Shown here: piece by piece, positions 1 to 11,311 of the stretch
Layout of the letters: the number at the start of each line of letters is the position of its first letter
How positions within the stretch are numbered: position 1 is the first letter of the stretch
NCBI GenBank assembly: GCA_032718475.1
Contig: JAUCBJ010006246.1
Location: 1-38,670, forward strand
DNA length: 38,670 bases
Reading direction: 5' to 3'
Source: Nemertoderma westbladi
Lineage: Eukaryota; Xenacoelomorpha; Nemertodermatida; Nemertodermatidae
The notes under the pieces: model-generated
What the model saw: the letters and a program-made list of their open reading frames with translations, nothing else
Told to the model about the DNA's origin: nothing
Database searches by the model: none
Made by a program: the position numbers and the translations under genes

Positions 1-124
1 ACAGTTGAATGTCTACTGCTGTATTACAGTCTGAGCAAGTCTAGTAACTCAGTATTAACTGCTAGCCTAGTAATTAATTACCGGTACTGCTACTCAGTGT
101 AGCGTGATATATATAATATATTAG

Positions 125-360
125 AATACCGGTATGCTTATAGTATATATAACTATTATTACAGACTAGGTTTATCACAGAATACCGGTATAATTTTAGC
201 ACAAATATATATAAATATATAATAGGCCTATCGGAATACCGGTATACAGCTTACAGTTTTGTAGTATATATAATTATAATTCTGGACTAGAATTAATTAT
301 AAGGTACCGGTATAATTTCAGCCTAAATTTATAGAAATAGAGATAATAGGCCTATCGTAA
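125..360. repeat. Degenerate ~120-bp tandem duplication rich in ATACCGGTAT palindromes
   Basis: Two diverged copies (about 125-234 and 235-360) share the order palindrome ACCGGTAT, a TAGTATATATAA block, a second ACCGGTATAATTT block, and AATAGGCCTATCG at the end. The 10-bp palindrome ATACCGGTAT or a close variant recurs about every 53-68 bp. No coding potential is seen. The function is unknown. Confidence 0.6.
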
Positions 361-1301
361 ATACCGGTATATCAATTATTTTAAATAATTGAATTTCTGA
401 ATTTTAGGGTTACTTGGTTACTTTACTTACTTTATTACCGTTTTTTGAGCAGTAATCCAACTGATATTGAGACCTAATGGTTGTATGGTAGGCCTACTAT
501 TTATAAATCGTTAGATTTGATTTATAATATATATATACCCGTTTAATGGGTTTAGTCAATGTTTGAAATAAATGTTATTATTTCTGGGGAGTAATCACTA
601 CACAAAGCGGTGCGCTTTCAGTGAAGTGTTACTTATAGGACACTAAAACAAATAATACTGATTTACCTAAGTTACTTAATACTACAAATTACGTACAATT
701 CGGGTGAGATTACAATCTCTAAATAAACACAAAAATTTTCAAAAACACAAAATACGAATTTTCAGTGTAATTTTACAAGAAGTCTACAAACCAGCCTAAC
801 AAAGGGTTAGAAATCTGGTTATTACAACGGACAGGGTACTGCGGTATTTGAAAATAATACGTAGTAGTAAATACACTGCGTTGTCCAGATAGGAAAATAC
901 CACCGCCTGACGACCTATAGCCGTATCGCTACAGGTACTACGTTATGTATCACGGAGTGTCCCTACCTAGAAGTTAATAGAGCTAATCGAACGTGCCTAT
1001 CAACCACTTTACAACACAAATATAATGCCTACTAATTACTTTCGGAAAGCACTGTACACTAAACCCTAAATTAGGTACGAGTACTTGTATAACATATAAT
1101 CTGTAGTTAAATATACTTGAACAGCTAAAAGAACCACGGCATCTGCTGGAGTGACCGATGCACAAAATCACCAGTCTTTACCTACGCCAAGCAGCCCGTG
1201 TAGTACCGGGGTTAATTTAACTATAGCGGTATGTATAACAAACACAATTACTGTAGGAACAAACTTGGGGAATGAATGTTGCGAATAATCGCATAAACTC
1301 T
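361..1301. other. AT-rich non-coding spacer
   Basis: I see no convincing reading frame, RNA gene or transposon remnant here. The only open frames are about 60 codons with unremarkable composition. The stretch is A+T-rich and has scattered TAGGCC and ACCGG motifs like the rest of the left flank. Confidence 0.6.
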
Positions 1302-1880
1302 GAATAATAAATATTACGCTACGCGTACAAACTACTCAAACAAAATGCCGACCAAACGCTGACAGACTACGATCAAGCCTAAATAAACTACAGGACATGC
1401 AGACTCCGAAATGATTAGGTAGTATGCGTTCTAACCCAGTAGTACGACTTATTGTTTAGTTGGGGGTTTACCTTACAGCATTCGCTGCCCCTACTTCCTA
1501 ACCGTTCTTTATCGGACAAGTGATCTACACACGCTGCAATCCGTTCAGACCTAATAACAGCCAGACAACTATCCAGCCTACAAATTATCTAAATAAATAT
1601 TATACGCTACCCGTACAGACTTACACAAACAAAGTACAGACTCAACGATGGCAGACTACTCTCAAGCCTAAATAAACTACAGGACATGCAGACTCCGAAA
1701 TGATTAGGTAGTATGCGTTCTAACCCAGTAGTACGACTTATTCTTTAGTTGGGGGTTTACCTTACAGCATTCGCTGCCCCTACTTCCTAACCGTTCTTTA
1801 TCGGACAGATGATCTACACACACTGCAATCCGTTCAGACCTAACAGCAATCAGACAACAGCTCAGCCTACAAATTGTCTG
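1302..1880. repeat. Tandem duplication, period about 289 bp
   Basis: Copy A (about 1302-1590) and copy B (about 1591-1880) are nearly identical in the core: the phrase beginning ACAGGACATGCAGACTCCG and the following ~150 bp recur 289 bp downstream with few changes. The ends are more diverged. No long open frame is present. It may be two units of a satellite or a local duplication. Confidence 0.85.
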
Positions 1881-2057
1881 TACAATCTGATCAGGCTTAC
1901 ACGCCTTCTGTTCAATACTGGCCTACAAATAAATAAAACCGACAGAAACAAGTAAAATCTCAATAAAAAACCAGGGCGGCCGTTCCCTGATTAAGTACTA
2001 AGACCTACCGGTATACAATTATCAAATTCGAATAATACTAATGTACTTATACTGGAA

Positions 2058-2175
2058 GTACCGGTTAGGACAGTTGGGCCTACGGACCTACAGAAGTACC
2101 GGTTCTGGCAGTTGGACCTACGGGCCTACGGCAGTACCGGTTCTGGCAGTTGGGCCTACTGACCTACAGATGTAC
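2058..2175. repeat. 38-bp minisatellite, about 3 copies
   Basis: Units start with GTACCGGTT, continue with GGCAGTTGG and end with two CCTACGG blocks. Three units are clear, with a partial fourth. A 62-codon open frame crosses it only because 38-bp units happen to avoid stops, so it is not called as a gene. Confidence 0.8.
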
Positions 2176-3452
2176 CGTTCAGGTTTACCGGTTGACCGGT
2201 ACTTTCAACTTTATTGCTTACTGCAATAAAGAAGCAATATCCGTTATTGTTCGCGCTTTCAGACCTTTGGCAGTTTAACCCGCCAAATTATGATGTCTTC
2301 TAGATAATAAATCACTTTTAGCCTATGACAAGTATTTAATTCACTACACTAGTCGAAACCAATCTGTGCGCGATCATTCACCCGCTGGATATACCCGGGA
2401 GATTGGGTTCGACGGCTTAATCTTATTGCTATGTAAGCTTAATGTATTATTCGACTGACAGTATTATATAATCTCTGACAATATTATTCACCTTCGGGGA
2501 ATATTAACAGTTCCTTTAGGACATGGCGCTCTATCTATATAAACAGAGTTATGACTTAAACTACTCACAACGATATGGCTTAGTTATAATTCACATATAT
2601 GGCGCATTCTTTAGGAAATGCTTCGTTATCAGACTCACTCATACACAATGCTGCACAATACTGCACACTGATCTGCCGATCTTCACTGATTTTAGCCACG
2701 TATAAAAGGAACACGGACCGAATCATGTAGGGTCTATCAAATAACATTAGATTCACTTCAAACCACTTTAACATAAGTCACAATCGTTATATGTAACCTT
2801 TCTCTCTTACCTTCGGTATATCAAGAATATTGGGTTTCGGGGTTATTTATCGTTATTCCAAATATAATAATTCATCAACCATATTATGAAGAACTGACAG
2901 TAAATAGCAGTATAACAATATAAAAGTATGCACAGTAATTCAGTGTGCGTTAAGTTCATTAGTTTGATATTAAGTGTTGTGATAACGGATATATGCCCTT
3001 TATAATTAAGCCTACTAGTGTTAGACTAAAACAGAAAAGCACAAAATATTTACAAGCCGTTCTCTCCTGGCTTAGGAAAGAAAGACCAACAACACTGAAA
3101 ACTGATAAGAATAACCTTATTTACAAAGGCTTCCACCCAACACAGAGAAAGAGCATAAAGATAGGAAAATTCAGTTCAGTAGATCTGTGATAGGTCGAAA
3201 TCAAAATCAACTCAAATCCTATAGGCAGATACTTTCCCAAGCTGGTTGGACAATCAAACGTAGCCCAGATCCCTTCGCACAGCGAATCAGCCAATCAGCC
3301 GGTAGCTTGCGCTATTCGAGTTATAGATCCCTTTTTAGAGTATTCTAGCCACTGGGGGGGAACTGGTTAGCAAGGCAAACGAATCAGTTATCCCACAAAA
3401 GCTTTTACATCACCTGACTTCCGGATCCATGATCCCAGGTTACAGAAGTCGT
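2176..3452. other. Non-coding spacer, no gene recognised
   Basis: Mostly A+T-rich. A 65-codon ATG frame at 2993-3190 encodes a Lys-rich peptide that I cannot match to any family, and it may be chance. A 13-bp imperfect inverted repeat (TCGAAACCAATCT near 2355 and AGATTGGGTTCGA near 2400) is present. No RNA gene or clear transposon end was found. Confidence 0.5.
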
Positions 3453-3643
3453 CCACTTTTACTTTTATAAAGTTATTAGGTAATACCCTGTCGTTATTGA
3501 GGAGCTTTTCAAAGTGGGCCTTCCAACCATTGAGGCGATCGGCTGGTGATTCAGCATTAACCTTGGTGGTTGGTTGGCATTTCCGCTCAGTAAGCTAGTT
3601 GGTCGATTTCCATGCCTGGGATGATTGCCTGCTGTCATCAAAA
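3453..3643 (-). repeat. Inverted fragment of the adjacent LINE (about 190 bp)
   Basis: The reverse complement of this stretch matches 4937-5128 inside the LINE at high identity. Both contain the block that translates to PTLKSSSI and then ITL, and the block ACAGCAGGCA...TCATCCCAGGCATGG. The fragment lies immediately upstream of the LINE's recognisable 5' part, in opposite orientation. It could reflect twin-priming style inversion or a separate insertion of a related copy. Confidence 0.85.
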
Positions 3644-3649
3644 GCAGAA

Positions 3650-6600
3650 ATGTCGGCAAAAAAGCACCCCCCAACCCCCGAACTATGGATTACATTAGTA
3701 ATGCGGAAGTCCGGCCACTAGAGGCCAGTGGAATTACCGGACACAATCGCCCTCACAGGCGTCAGTTATCTCCTGACCGGCTGCCTGTCTCACCCCCTAC
3801 TGGAGAGAGAGAAGCCAACAATTCTTTGAGTCCCTTTCCTGATGACCTTTCTGTCCCAAACCGCGGGTCACCAGGGAGGCCAGATTGTGAGGGGGAGAGG
3901 GATTCTGGAGTCGGAGGCTACTCTCATGTTCCACCCCGACCAACAAAGCCATTGGTGAATCTGAGGCAAGTTACTAGACTAGCCTCAGTAAACACCTCAG
4001 AGCGTCCTTGATCAGGACAAAATAGACCAAATCTCTAAACGCATCATCAGTTGCCACTTCTCATGTTCTGGAAGACTGGCTAAGAAGTTGCCTAAGGTGG
4101 TTCGGATTGTGTGCTACTCTCCAACTAGTGTTGCCCCTGTAGAGGAGGTGTAAAATTTCTACCAGAATCTACAAGCAGCTACTGATGGAGTGGATCAGCA
4201 TGCATTCTTAACTTTCCTGGGAGACTTTAATGCAAGTCTGCATCAATCACCTACATCGCCCTGGGTCTATAGCAATAGTGTCAACCGAAATTCCGTCCAT
4301 CTTCAGGATTTTATCTCTGGAAATGGATTGTTTTCGGCTGGAACCCAGTTCAAGAAGCGAACTGGAAAGCTATGGACTCATAGTGGACCCAGTGGTCACA
4401 AGTCCCAGATAGACCATATTCTGTTTCGTAGGAAATACAGGAGCTCTATACAAGACTGTAATGCATTTACACTTCGACCCTTCTCCAGTGATCACCGCCT
4501 TATTGTGGCCAAGGTAAGACTTAGTCTGCGTGCTAACAGAACAACGAAATCTGCCTTGCCGCGGCATGACTGGTCCTCTCTGTTGCAACAGCCAAGTGTA
4601 AGATCCAGCTTCACACTACAGCTGAGCAACAGGTATGAGGCTCTTGCCTCTGAGGCGGCAAATCACTGTGAGGGCTATACTGCCTTTACAGAAGCTGTTA
4701 AGTTAGCAGCTGCAGAAACAGTTCCTGTATACCCTCGAAACAGGAAAAGGGCCCCCTGGACTGACAACAAAATTCAGAAGTGCCGAAATGACCTTCATAA
4801 GGCGCAGAAAGAGTCCCGACTCAAACAGACTACAGCGGCCTAGAATGCAGTTAAGGCTGCATCTAGGTCCCTGAACAGGCAGTACTTTGTTAATCTACAG
4901 GAGCTAATAAACCAACAGGTTGATGCCATCAATGATGCTGACGACAGCAGGCATTCATCCCAGGCATGGAAATCGATCAATTTGCTTACTGGGCGGAAAA
5001 GCCAACCAACCACCAAGGTTAAGGCTGAATCACCAGCCGATCGCCTCAATGCAATGGTTGGAAAGCCCACTTTGAAAAGCTCCTCAATAATGACAGGGTC
5101 TTGCCTGATAACTTTATAGAAGTAAAAGTGTCTGAGTCTGTACTCCCAGATATTCCCATTGGCGATATCTCCTTTGCAGAAGTGAAGGATGCTGCAAAGA
5201 GCATTAAGACCAATCGAGCCAGTGGAGTAGATGGTGTTCCCCCTGAGGTCTTTAAAATACCTGAGTGTTTAAAGCTCATCTATCCCATCATAGTAGACAT
5301 GTACCGAACAACAAGATTCCCACAAGAATTGAAAACAAACAAGTTGGTGCCAGTTCCCAAGAAGGGCAACCTAACACTCTATGGTTCTTTTCGGAGAATC
5401 TCATTGATCTCGATTGCTGCAAAGCTATACAATAGGATTCTATTAAATCGCATCAGGGATCCCATTGAGAGACTGCTCCGTGGAAATTAGAATGGGTTCC
5501 GTAAAGGTCGTGGGACCATGGAGCCCATTTTGGCACTTAGAAGGATAATTGAAGAATTATCAAAAAAGAAAGACAGGCATCTGGCTGTTATCTTTGTTGA
5601 CTTCTTCACTTCAAGGCCTTTGATTCAGTCTCTCGCTCACGTATTTTCAGCATACTTTCATTATATGGGATTCCTGATGAAATTATTGCAGCAATCAGAT
5701 CAGTATACGATGGTTCGACAACATTTGTGTCTACTGTTGACGGTGACACAGAACCATTTGAAGTGTTATGGGGCGTCCTCCAGGGAGACACACTTGCACC
5801 ATTCTTGTTCATAATTGTTGTTGACTATGTTCTACGCATGTCCTTAGATCATCATAATGATGATGGGGTGATGATATCTCCACCTACTGGCTCCAGAAGT
5901 CGAGGAAATCCTTCCAAGTACCTAACTGATCTAGACTTTGCTGATGACTTAGGAGTACTCTCAGAATCACTAGAGGGAGCCCAACGGCTCCTCAGCGCAT
6001 TAGAACATGCTGCTTCTAGTGTTGGTCTTTTTTTTAACTCCAGAAAGACCAAAATTTTGACAGTTAACTTTGAAAGTCCTCAGCAAGTCTCTGATCGGAT
6101 GAGCATAAGCTCAAAAGATGGTATGCTTGAGCATGTGGATGACTTCTGTTACCTGGGATCATGGATCCGGAAGTCAGGTGAGGACCTTCGAATACGTAAG
6201 GGAAAGGCATGGGCAGCCTTGAATAGGCTTTCCAGGATTTGGAAGTCAACGAGAATTAATCGGAAACTTAAGGTCCGATTATTTAGAGCAGCATTAGTTC
6301 CAGTACTCCTCTACGGGAGTCCATGCTGGGCTCTAACTGCTGAGGACACCAAATCTCTGGATGGCTCATTCACAAGAATGCTACGCCGGGTTCATTGTGT
6401 CAAGTACAATGCACACATCTCCAACCGGACACTATATAACATTGGAGGTGTCTCATTGGTTCCCCCAAGCTTGACACTAGAACAAAATCGCCTCCGCTTT
6501 GCAGGACATTGCTTTCGCCGTGAGGACCAGCCAGTGCATAATCTTGTACTTTGGCAGCCTCATGGAGTGAATAAGCATGGTGGACAGCCCATGACTTTCT

Positions 6601-6755
6601 TGAGACGCATCTTAAAGGACACTGGCCTTAAAGATGCGGATGATCTAGCAAATGTCATGGGTGATAGGGAGTTGTGGCGGTGCAATTTTGTTGACAAGCC
6701 GGCACAGCATTCTTAAAAATGCAGCTGCAATGCAGCATGCCGATCCTAGTAGTAG
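3650..6755 (+). pseudogene. APE-type non-LTR retrotransposon (LINE), decayed
   Basis: This is a LINE whose ORF2 would encode an APE-like endonuclease and a reverse transcriptase. The 5' part (about 3650-4011) is an open, Pro/Arg-rich stretch without a recognised domain. The endonuclease region follows (about 4100-4840), with the GDFNA motif at about 4210-4224 and a terminal SDH motif near 4488. RT motifs come next: a fingers region ending in ISLISIAAKLYNRIL (about 5395), a D-containing motif A split by a frameshift near 5600, LQGDTLAPFLF (about 5780) and FADD (about 5938). The C-terminal part has YLGSWI, LLYGSPCWALT and the FAGHCFRRE zinc-like segment, ending at a TAA at 6714. In-frame stops (for example 4841, 5488) and frameshifts make it non-functional. 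A short (TAG)n tail follows at about 6748-6766. The clade is uncertain (RTE/CR1-like C-terminus). Confidence 0.85.
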
Positions 6756-6766
6756 TAGTAGTAGTT

Positions 6767-7100
6767 ACTACACTACAGTACTTCTGTAAGTTCTAATGTA
6801 CAGTAGCTACAGTACAAAGTACAAACCACCCAGCTGTTAGGAACCTGACGTATGCTGTGCGAGTAAAAGGATTGGATAGTGAGAGTAGTTCATTCAAGAG
6901 AGCAGTGCATTCATCCGACATACCAAATATTCATCCATATACATAGACGTGTAATCCGACGGTATTGTACTACATCTCGGTTAATATTAGAGGATTAGTC
7001 GATGAGAAACCGACACAAACAATATGTCGTTCTAATTAGCAGTCCGTTAAATTAACTGAGCAGCTTAACGTCGACGGGGTCGCCAGGATTCTATATAGTT
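6767..7100. other. Non-coding spacer after the LINE tail
   Basis: No reading frame, RNA or transposon signature was recognised between the (TAG)n tail of the LINE and the 16-bp minisatellite. Confidence 0.5.
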
Positions 7101-7330
7101 AGGCCTACAGTACAGCAGGCCTACAATATAGCAGGCCTACAGTATAGCAGGCCTACAGTATAGCAGGCCTACAGTATAGCAGGCCTACAGTATAGCAGGC
7201 CTACAGTATAGCAGGCCTACAGTATAGCAGGCCTACAGTATAGCAGGCCTACAGTATAGCAGGCCTACAGTATAGCAGGCCTACAGTATAGCAGGCCTAC
7301 AGTATAGCAGGCCTACAGTATAGCAGGCCT
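7101..7330. repeat. 16-bp minisatellite, about 14 copies
   Basis: Perfect or near-perfect units of AGGCCTACAGTATAGC run head to tail. The first two units carry single-base variants (TACAGC, CAATAT). Each unit contains the StuI palindrome AGGCCT. The array separates the LINE from a second copy of its own 3' end. Confidence 0.95.
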
Positions 7331-7390
7331 AAACAGCCCCATTTCGCCCCCTAGCGGCAGACTGAACAGGGTCTTTCTCAAACACAATGC

Positions 7391-7747
7391 CAAGTACAAT
7401 GCACACATCTCCAACCAGACACTATATAACATTGGAAGTGTCTCATTGGTTCCCCCAAGCTTGACACTAGAACAAAGTCGCCTCCGCTTTGCAGGACATT
7501 GCTTTCGCCGTGAGGACCAGCCAGTGCATACTCTTGTGCTTTTGCAGCCTCATGGAGTGAATAAGCATGGTGGGCAGCCCATGACTTTCTTGAGACGCAT
7601 CTTAAAGGACACTGGCCTTGAAGATGCGGATGATCTAGCAAATGTCATGGGTGATAGGGAGCTGTGGCGGTGCAATTTTGTTGAAAAGCCGGCACAGCAT
7701 TCTTAAAAATGCAGCTGCAATGCAGCATGCCGATCCTAGTAGTACAC
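7391..7747 (+). pseudogene. Second, 5'-truncated copy of the LINE 3' end
   Basis: This stretch repeats 6401-6757 at a constant offset of 990 bp, with no indels and roughly ten substitutions (about 97% identity by eye). It encodes the same C-terminal segment from the HISN block through FAGHCFRRE to the terminal PAQHS and TAA, and ends at the start of the (TAG) tail. It is a separate 5'-truncated insertion of the same family, or one half of a duplication whose spacer grew a minisatellite. Confidence 0.9.
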
Positions 7748-7919
7748 CTATTGATATAATTCAAGTTGAACCAGGAATCTGGCATATCGAAGTTGAGGTA
7801 CAGGGTACTAATGTGGGACGATTTAGAATTACCGTCCGGGTAGTTCAAGCCGAATAAGAAACATACGACGAGCTGTTCTACGACATTGCATACTTGGCGA
7901 TAAACGAAGCGCTAGAGTA
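7748..7919 (+). other. Short leader before BEL-1 gag; possible coding remnant
   Basis: Directly after the truncated LINE tail an open stretch of about 37 codons (to a TAA near 7857) reads like a beta-rich segment (VEPGIWHIEVEVQGT). It has no start of its own apart from upstream LINE sequence. It could be the 3' part of a gene or of an element leader cut by the LINE insertion. I do not recognise it. No LTR end or primer-binding site could be identified here. Confidence 0.3.
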
Positions 7920-9165
7920 ATGGAGGATAACACCTACGATACGGAAGGGGTAGAACCTCATACAGACTCAGATACCGACGAGGTCCCAAATGTGAAAAAC
8001 ATGGCACGTCGGTTGGGCGCTCTCAAAGGCGGAGTCACTCGGGCCTACAATCGCATCGAAAAACAACTAAAGGGAGTCGAGACCCCCCTCAGCGACATAC
8101 AAACTCAGCTACAAAAAATCAGGAATATTTTCCAACGATACGAACGAATGATACAAGCATATCAGGAGCTCATTCCCACAACCAATCTGGAGAACAACCC
8201 CAGAATGGAGGAACATACCGCACACTTGGAAGAGTTCCGTAAACAACATTGGAGGACCCTCAGCCTCATGAGAGGTTACGAGGAACAATATTATAAAAGG
8301 ACCGAAAGGGCGGATGTGGAATCAGTGCGGACCTCCGGTACCAGGACATTGGTTCCGAGAAAAAGGACTGGTTCCTCGAGGCACCAGCACTCCAACGCCA
8401 GGAGCGAGGTATCCGGATCAGCGCGTAGTTCCCAAGGGGGTCAACCCCTCCGAGATCAGCTACGAGAACAGAGGGCACTGGCCCTTAAAGCCCATATGGA
8501 AGATGAATACGTTCAATTGCAAATCGAACAGGACATACTAGCAGAAGAAAGACACAAACAAGAGGCCGAAATACAGGCCGTACAACGTAAACAAGAGGCC
8601 GAACGACATAAACAAGAGGCAGAACAACAGGCCGAAATACGTAAACAAGAGGCTGAACGACATAAACAAGAGGCAGAACAACAGGCCGAAATATGTAAAC
8701 AAGAGGCCGAACAACAGGCCGAAATACGTAAACGAGAGGCCGAACGACATAAACAAGAGGCCAAACAACAGGCTGCAATACGTAAACAAGAGGCCGAAAT
8801 GCGTCAACGAAACGCAAGCACTGGTGTTCCACCCCCAACCGGTTACGCTTAAGAACGAGGTACCCTATTTACCCTCCAATCCTATGGCACCGAGCGTTCA
8901 CAAGTACAAGCCTGAAAGGGACTCGGAACGTGACGCCACCCCTCGATCCACTAATCCATTTACGTCCACCCCGAAAATCCGTAACCGCGTCGTTATTAAA
9001 ACTCCACCTCTTATCGATCCATCATGTATGGGAGAGAGCATTAGTAATTACGGACCTCCTAGCCATTCCAATTCAGACGACGTCGGCATTATACGAGCCT
9101 TGGAGAACAGTCTGGCTATGCCCAAGATGGAAATCCGTACCTTCGAGGGTGACCCCGTTAGATAA
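7920..9165 (+). pseudogene. gag: BEL/Pao element 1: Gag N-terminal part with KQEAE repeats
   Basis: The frame opens with ATG at 7920 and encodes an acidic N-terminus, then a helical segment (NRIEKQLKGVETPL...) typical of the region that precedes DUF1759 in BEL/Pao Gag. Residues about 205-295 are a highly charged coiled-coil repeat built from RKQEAE/RHKQEAEQQAEI units, encoded by a DNA repeat at about 8530-8815. The first frame stops at 8852. The next part continues in another frame (8824-9165) and holds the Gag hallmark MPKMEIRTFEGDP. It then stops abruptly at 9165, where the expected DUF1759 core is missing. Confidence 0.75.
8530..8815. repeat. Coding minisatellite in BEL-1 gag (KQEAE units)
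   Basis: About 54-bp higher-order units made of shorter CGTAAACAAGAGGCCGAA-type blocks encode alternating RKQEAE, RHKQEAE and QQAEI segments. Because every block keeps reading frame, long open frames also appear on the opposite strand; these are shadows. The encoded region should form a continuous charged helix. Confidence 0.85.
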
Positions 9166-10378
9166 AAGATATGGCAATGTTGGAACCATAATTAACAAGA
9201 CACTTGAAAAACTGATACAGGATGCTGGATCCCTAGGGGACCCACAGAATACCCAAGAGTTTTCGGACTCAATGAAGGACGCTTATTATACGTTGAAATG
9301 ATTAAACAAAGAAGAACAAGTAAATAACATCTTAAACCTCCGACAAATTGCCCGGAAATTTCCCGAATGGTTACAAAGTAAATGGGCATATAAATGTGTA
9401 GATCTCAGACGCAGACACCCGGACCGGGATACTAGTTTCCTTGAAATGTCGGTATTCCTAGATGATAACTCCGAGGCCATGAACGACTCCATGTTCTCTA
9501 AACAAAGTCTCTCCAAGTTGGATGGGATAGAGAGCACTTCTCGGAGCAGGGCACCCACTCCAAAACCGAGATTCCGCCCTCCTCCGGTAAGTACGATGGC
9601 CATCACCATGGCTGAGGATTCGGACGACGAGGATTATGAGGAACCGAAGTCGGCAGAGGAATGGGCGTGCTATCTGGCAAACTGGGCACCAGAGAGGGAA
9701 GGCACCACAACCTCCCTTCTATGTCTCTTCTGCGGAGAGAAACACAAAGTAGAATTCTGCAGAAAATTCCAGTTCGCAGAACTAGTTCCACGCTTTGAGG
9801 CAATAATGAAACACCGAGGATGCTTCCGGTGTCTTGGCACAGGCCATTATGTGAGGGATTGTGAACAAAGGTCCTGTTGCGCAGTTTGCAACGATCTACG
9901 ACATCACACACTCCACCACATTCCTGCAAACTTCGACTTCACTACACTACCGTTCCGTATTGAGTCCAAGCGGAGAGGGGAAACAAACCACGTCTCAAAG
10001 GTTCCTCGGACGATCCAGCGGAGAGAAACAAACCCGTTCAAGACCACCGCTGACGTATCACACGTGACCAGCATATCAGCTACAGTCATCCTGATCAACC
10101 GAAGGTATATGGTTTTTGCCAAGATAATACCGGTGAGGATCCAAGGCGTCGGGAAATCCCTGACCACACTCATGTTCCTAGATAATGGGTCAGATGGAAC
10201 TATAATCGATAGGGATTTTCTGGGACAGCTGGGTCTAGAATACAAACCCATGCAGACTATAATGGACCATAAGGAAGTGGAGTCCAGGGAGGTACAACTC
10301 AAGGTAGAAGGGGTTGTGGAAGGTTATGAAGGGGTAAAATTCCCTATTAAAAACGCCCTGGTGCATACCGATCTCTAA
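9158..10378 (+). pseudogene. gag-pol: BEL/Pao element 1: Gag C-terminal part, zinc knuckles and aspartic protease
   Basis: Sequence resumes with RYGNVGTIINKTLEKLI, a conserved segment from the end of the Gag core, so about 80-90 residues of Gag appear deleted at 9158-9165. A TGA interrupts the frame at 9299. The zinc-binding part follows (about 9720-9920): CLFCGEKH, then a C-x2-C-x4-H-x4-C knuckle (CFRCLGTGHYVRDC), then CAVCNDLRHHTLHH, which is the usual BEL/Pao arrangement. The retropepsin-like DUF1758 domain begins near 10090. Its active-site triplet reads DNG in FLDNGSDGTII, whereas DSG or DTG is expected, which suggests an inactive protease. A TAA ends the frame at 10376-10378. Confidence 0.8.
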
Positions 10379-11311
10379 GTGCGATTCCGACAGTCCTCCG
10401 AGTACGCACCCTTTATACAACTAGATCGAGAGGACGTGGATTTACGATGTCCACCATTGGAAGTTAATAGGATTACGTTATTGATCGGACTCGATACACC
10501 AGAATTACATATACCAACTGGAGATATCGCCCGATCCATAAAACCGGAAACGGTTTCTATGCAGAGCGCACCATTATGGGGTGGACACTGCAGTATTAAA
10601 GAAGAAACCACCGACACCTATACATACCTTCCAAAATGCCAGATCGAAGGGAATGCAACATCCATGGGCTATTGTTCGGCAACTGATATGGATGAGGATC
10701 TATTTCTAGAAGCGGAGAAGACACAGCAAGAAATGACAAAATATTTCAATCTGGAAACCCAAGAATTTGCCGAAAAGGACGAAAACCCATCAGAGGAGGA
10801 CCAATACTGTATGGACGTTCTGGACAAAGCAGTGTTTAAGGACGGGCATTGGTGTTCACCAATGCTATGGAAGGATCCGGACAAACCGATGGCCAACAAT
10901 GCTGGTATGGCCCTGAGAAGGCTAAAAGGGATCCTGTGCAGATTACAGTACATGAGCTACCCGAGATCAAAGAAAAGTATAACAACGTAATTAAGGGCTA
11001 CCTGGAAGATGGACTGGCAGAGATTGTTCCCTCGGACGAACTGCAGGGGACAAAACGGACTTACTATCTTCCGACCCACTATGTGGTAGAAGCCCGTAAG
11101 GGTGGAAAGATCCGGGTGGTGAACGATGCTGCAGCCATGTACCAAAGTTAATCGTTGAATAGCCAGCTATACACCGGACCTAACATATACAGTACGCTGA
11201 TCGGCGTATTAATCAGATTCTGGGAAAATAAAGTAGCCTTCACATGCGACATCAAAGCGATGTTTCATCAGGTTCGAACGCTACCACGAGATTCCGATTG
11301 CCTACGCATTC
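10379..11311 (+). pseudogene. pol: BEL/Pao element 1: end of protease unit and start of reverse transcriptase
   Basis: The frame continues without shift after the TAA at 10376, giving the protease-to-RT linker including ITLLIGLD and the ATDMDEDLFLEAEKT segment. A frameshift at about 10940-10960 leads into KYNNVIKGYLEDGLAEIVP, TYYLPTHYVV and KIRVVNDAAA, which are RT fingers motifs of BEL/Pao. After a stop at 11149 the palm begins with GPNIYSTLIGVLIRF and the motif A segment FTCDIKAMFHQVR. The element is cut off at 11311, just after DCLRIL, before the catalytic YVDD box. RNase H, integrase and any 3' LTR are absent. Confidence 0.8.

Noticed and set aside
2340-2430. tRNA-like B box (GGTTCGA) near 2407
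   Set aside because: No complementary T-arm, no A box at the right distance and no cloverleaf could be drawn.
2993-3190. 65-codon ATG frame as a gene
   Set aside because: Short, Lys-rich, no recognised motif, no supporting context; kept only as a note in the spacer entry.
8485-8838. Minus-strand frames with hydrophobic LLF/PLVYV repeats that look like membrane proteins
   Set aside because: They are the reverse of the KQEAE coding repeat of BEL-1 gag and stop at the array edges.
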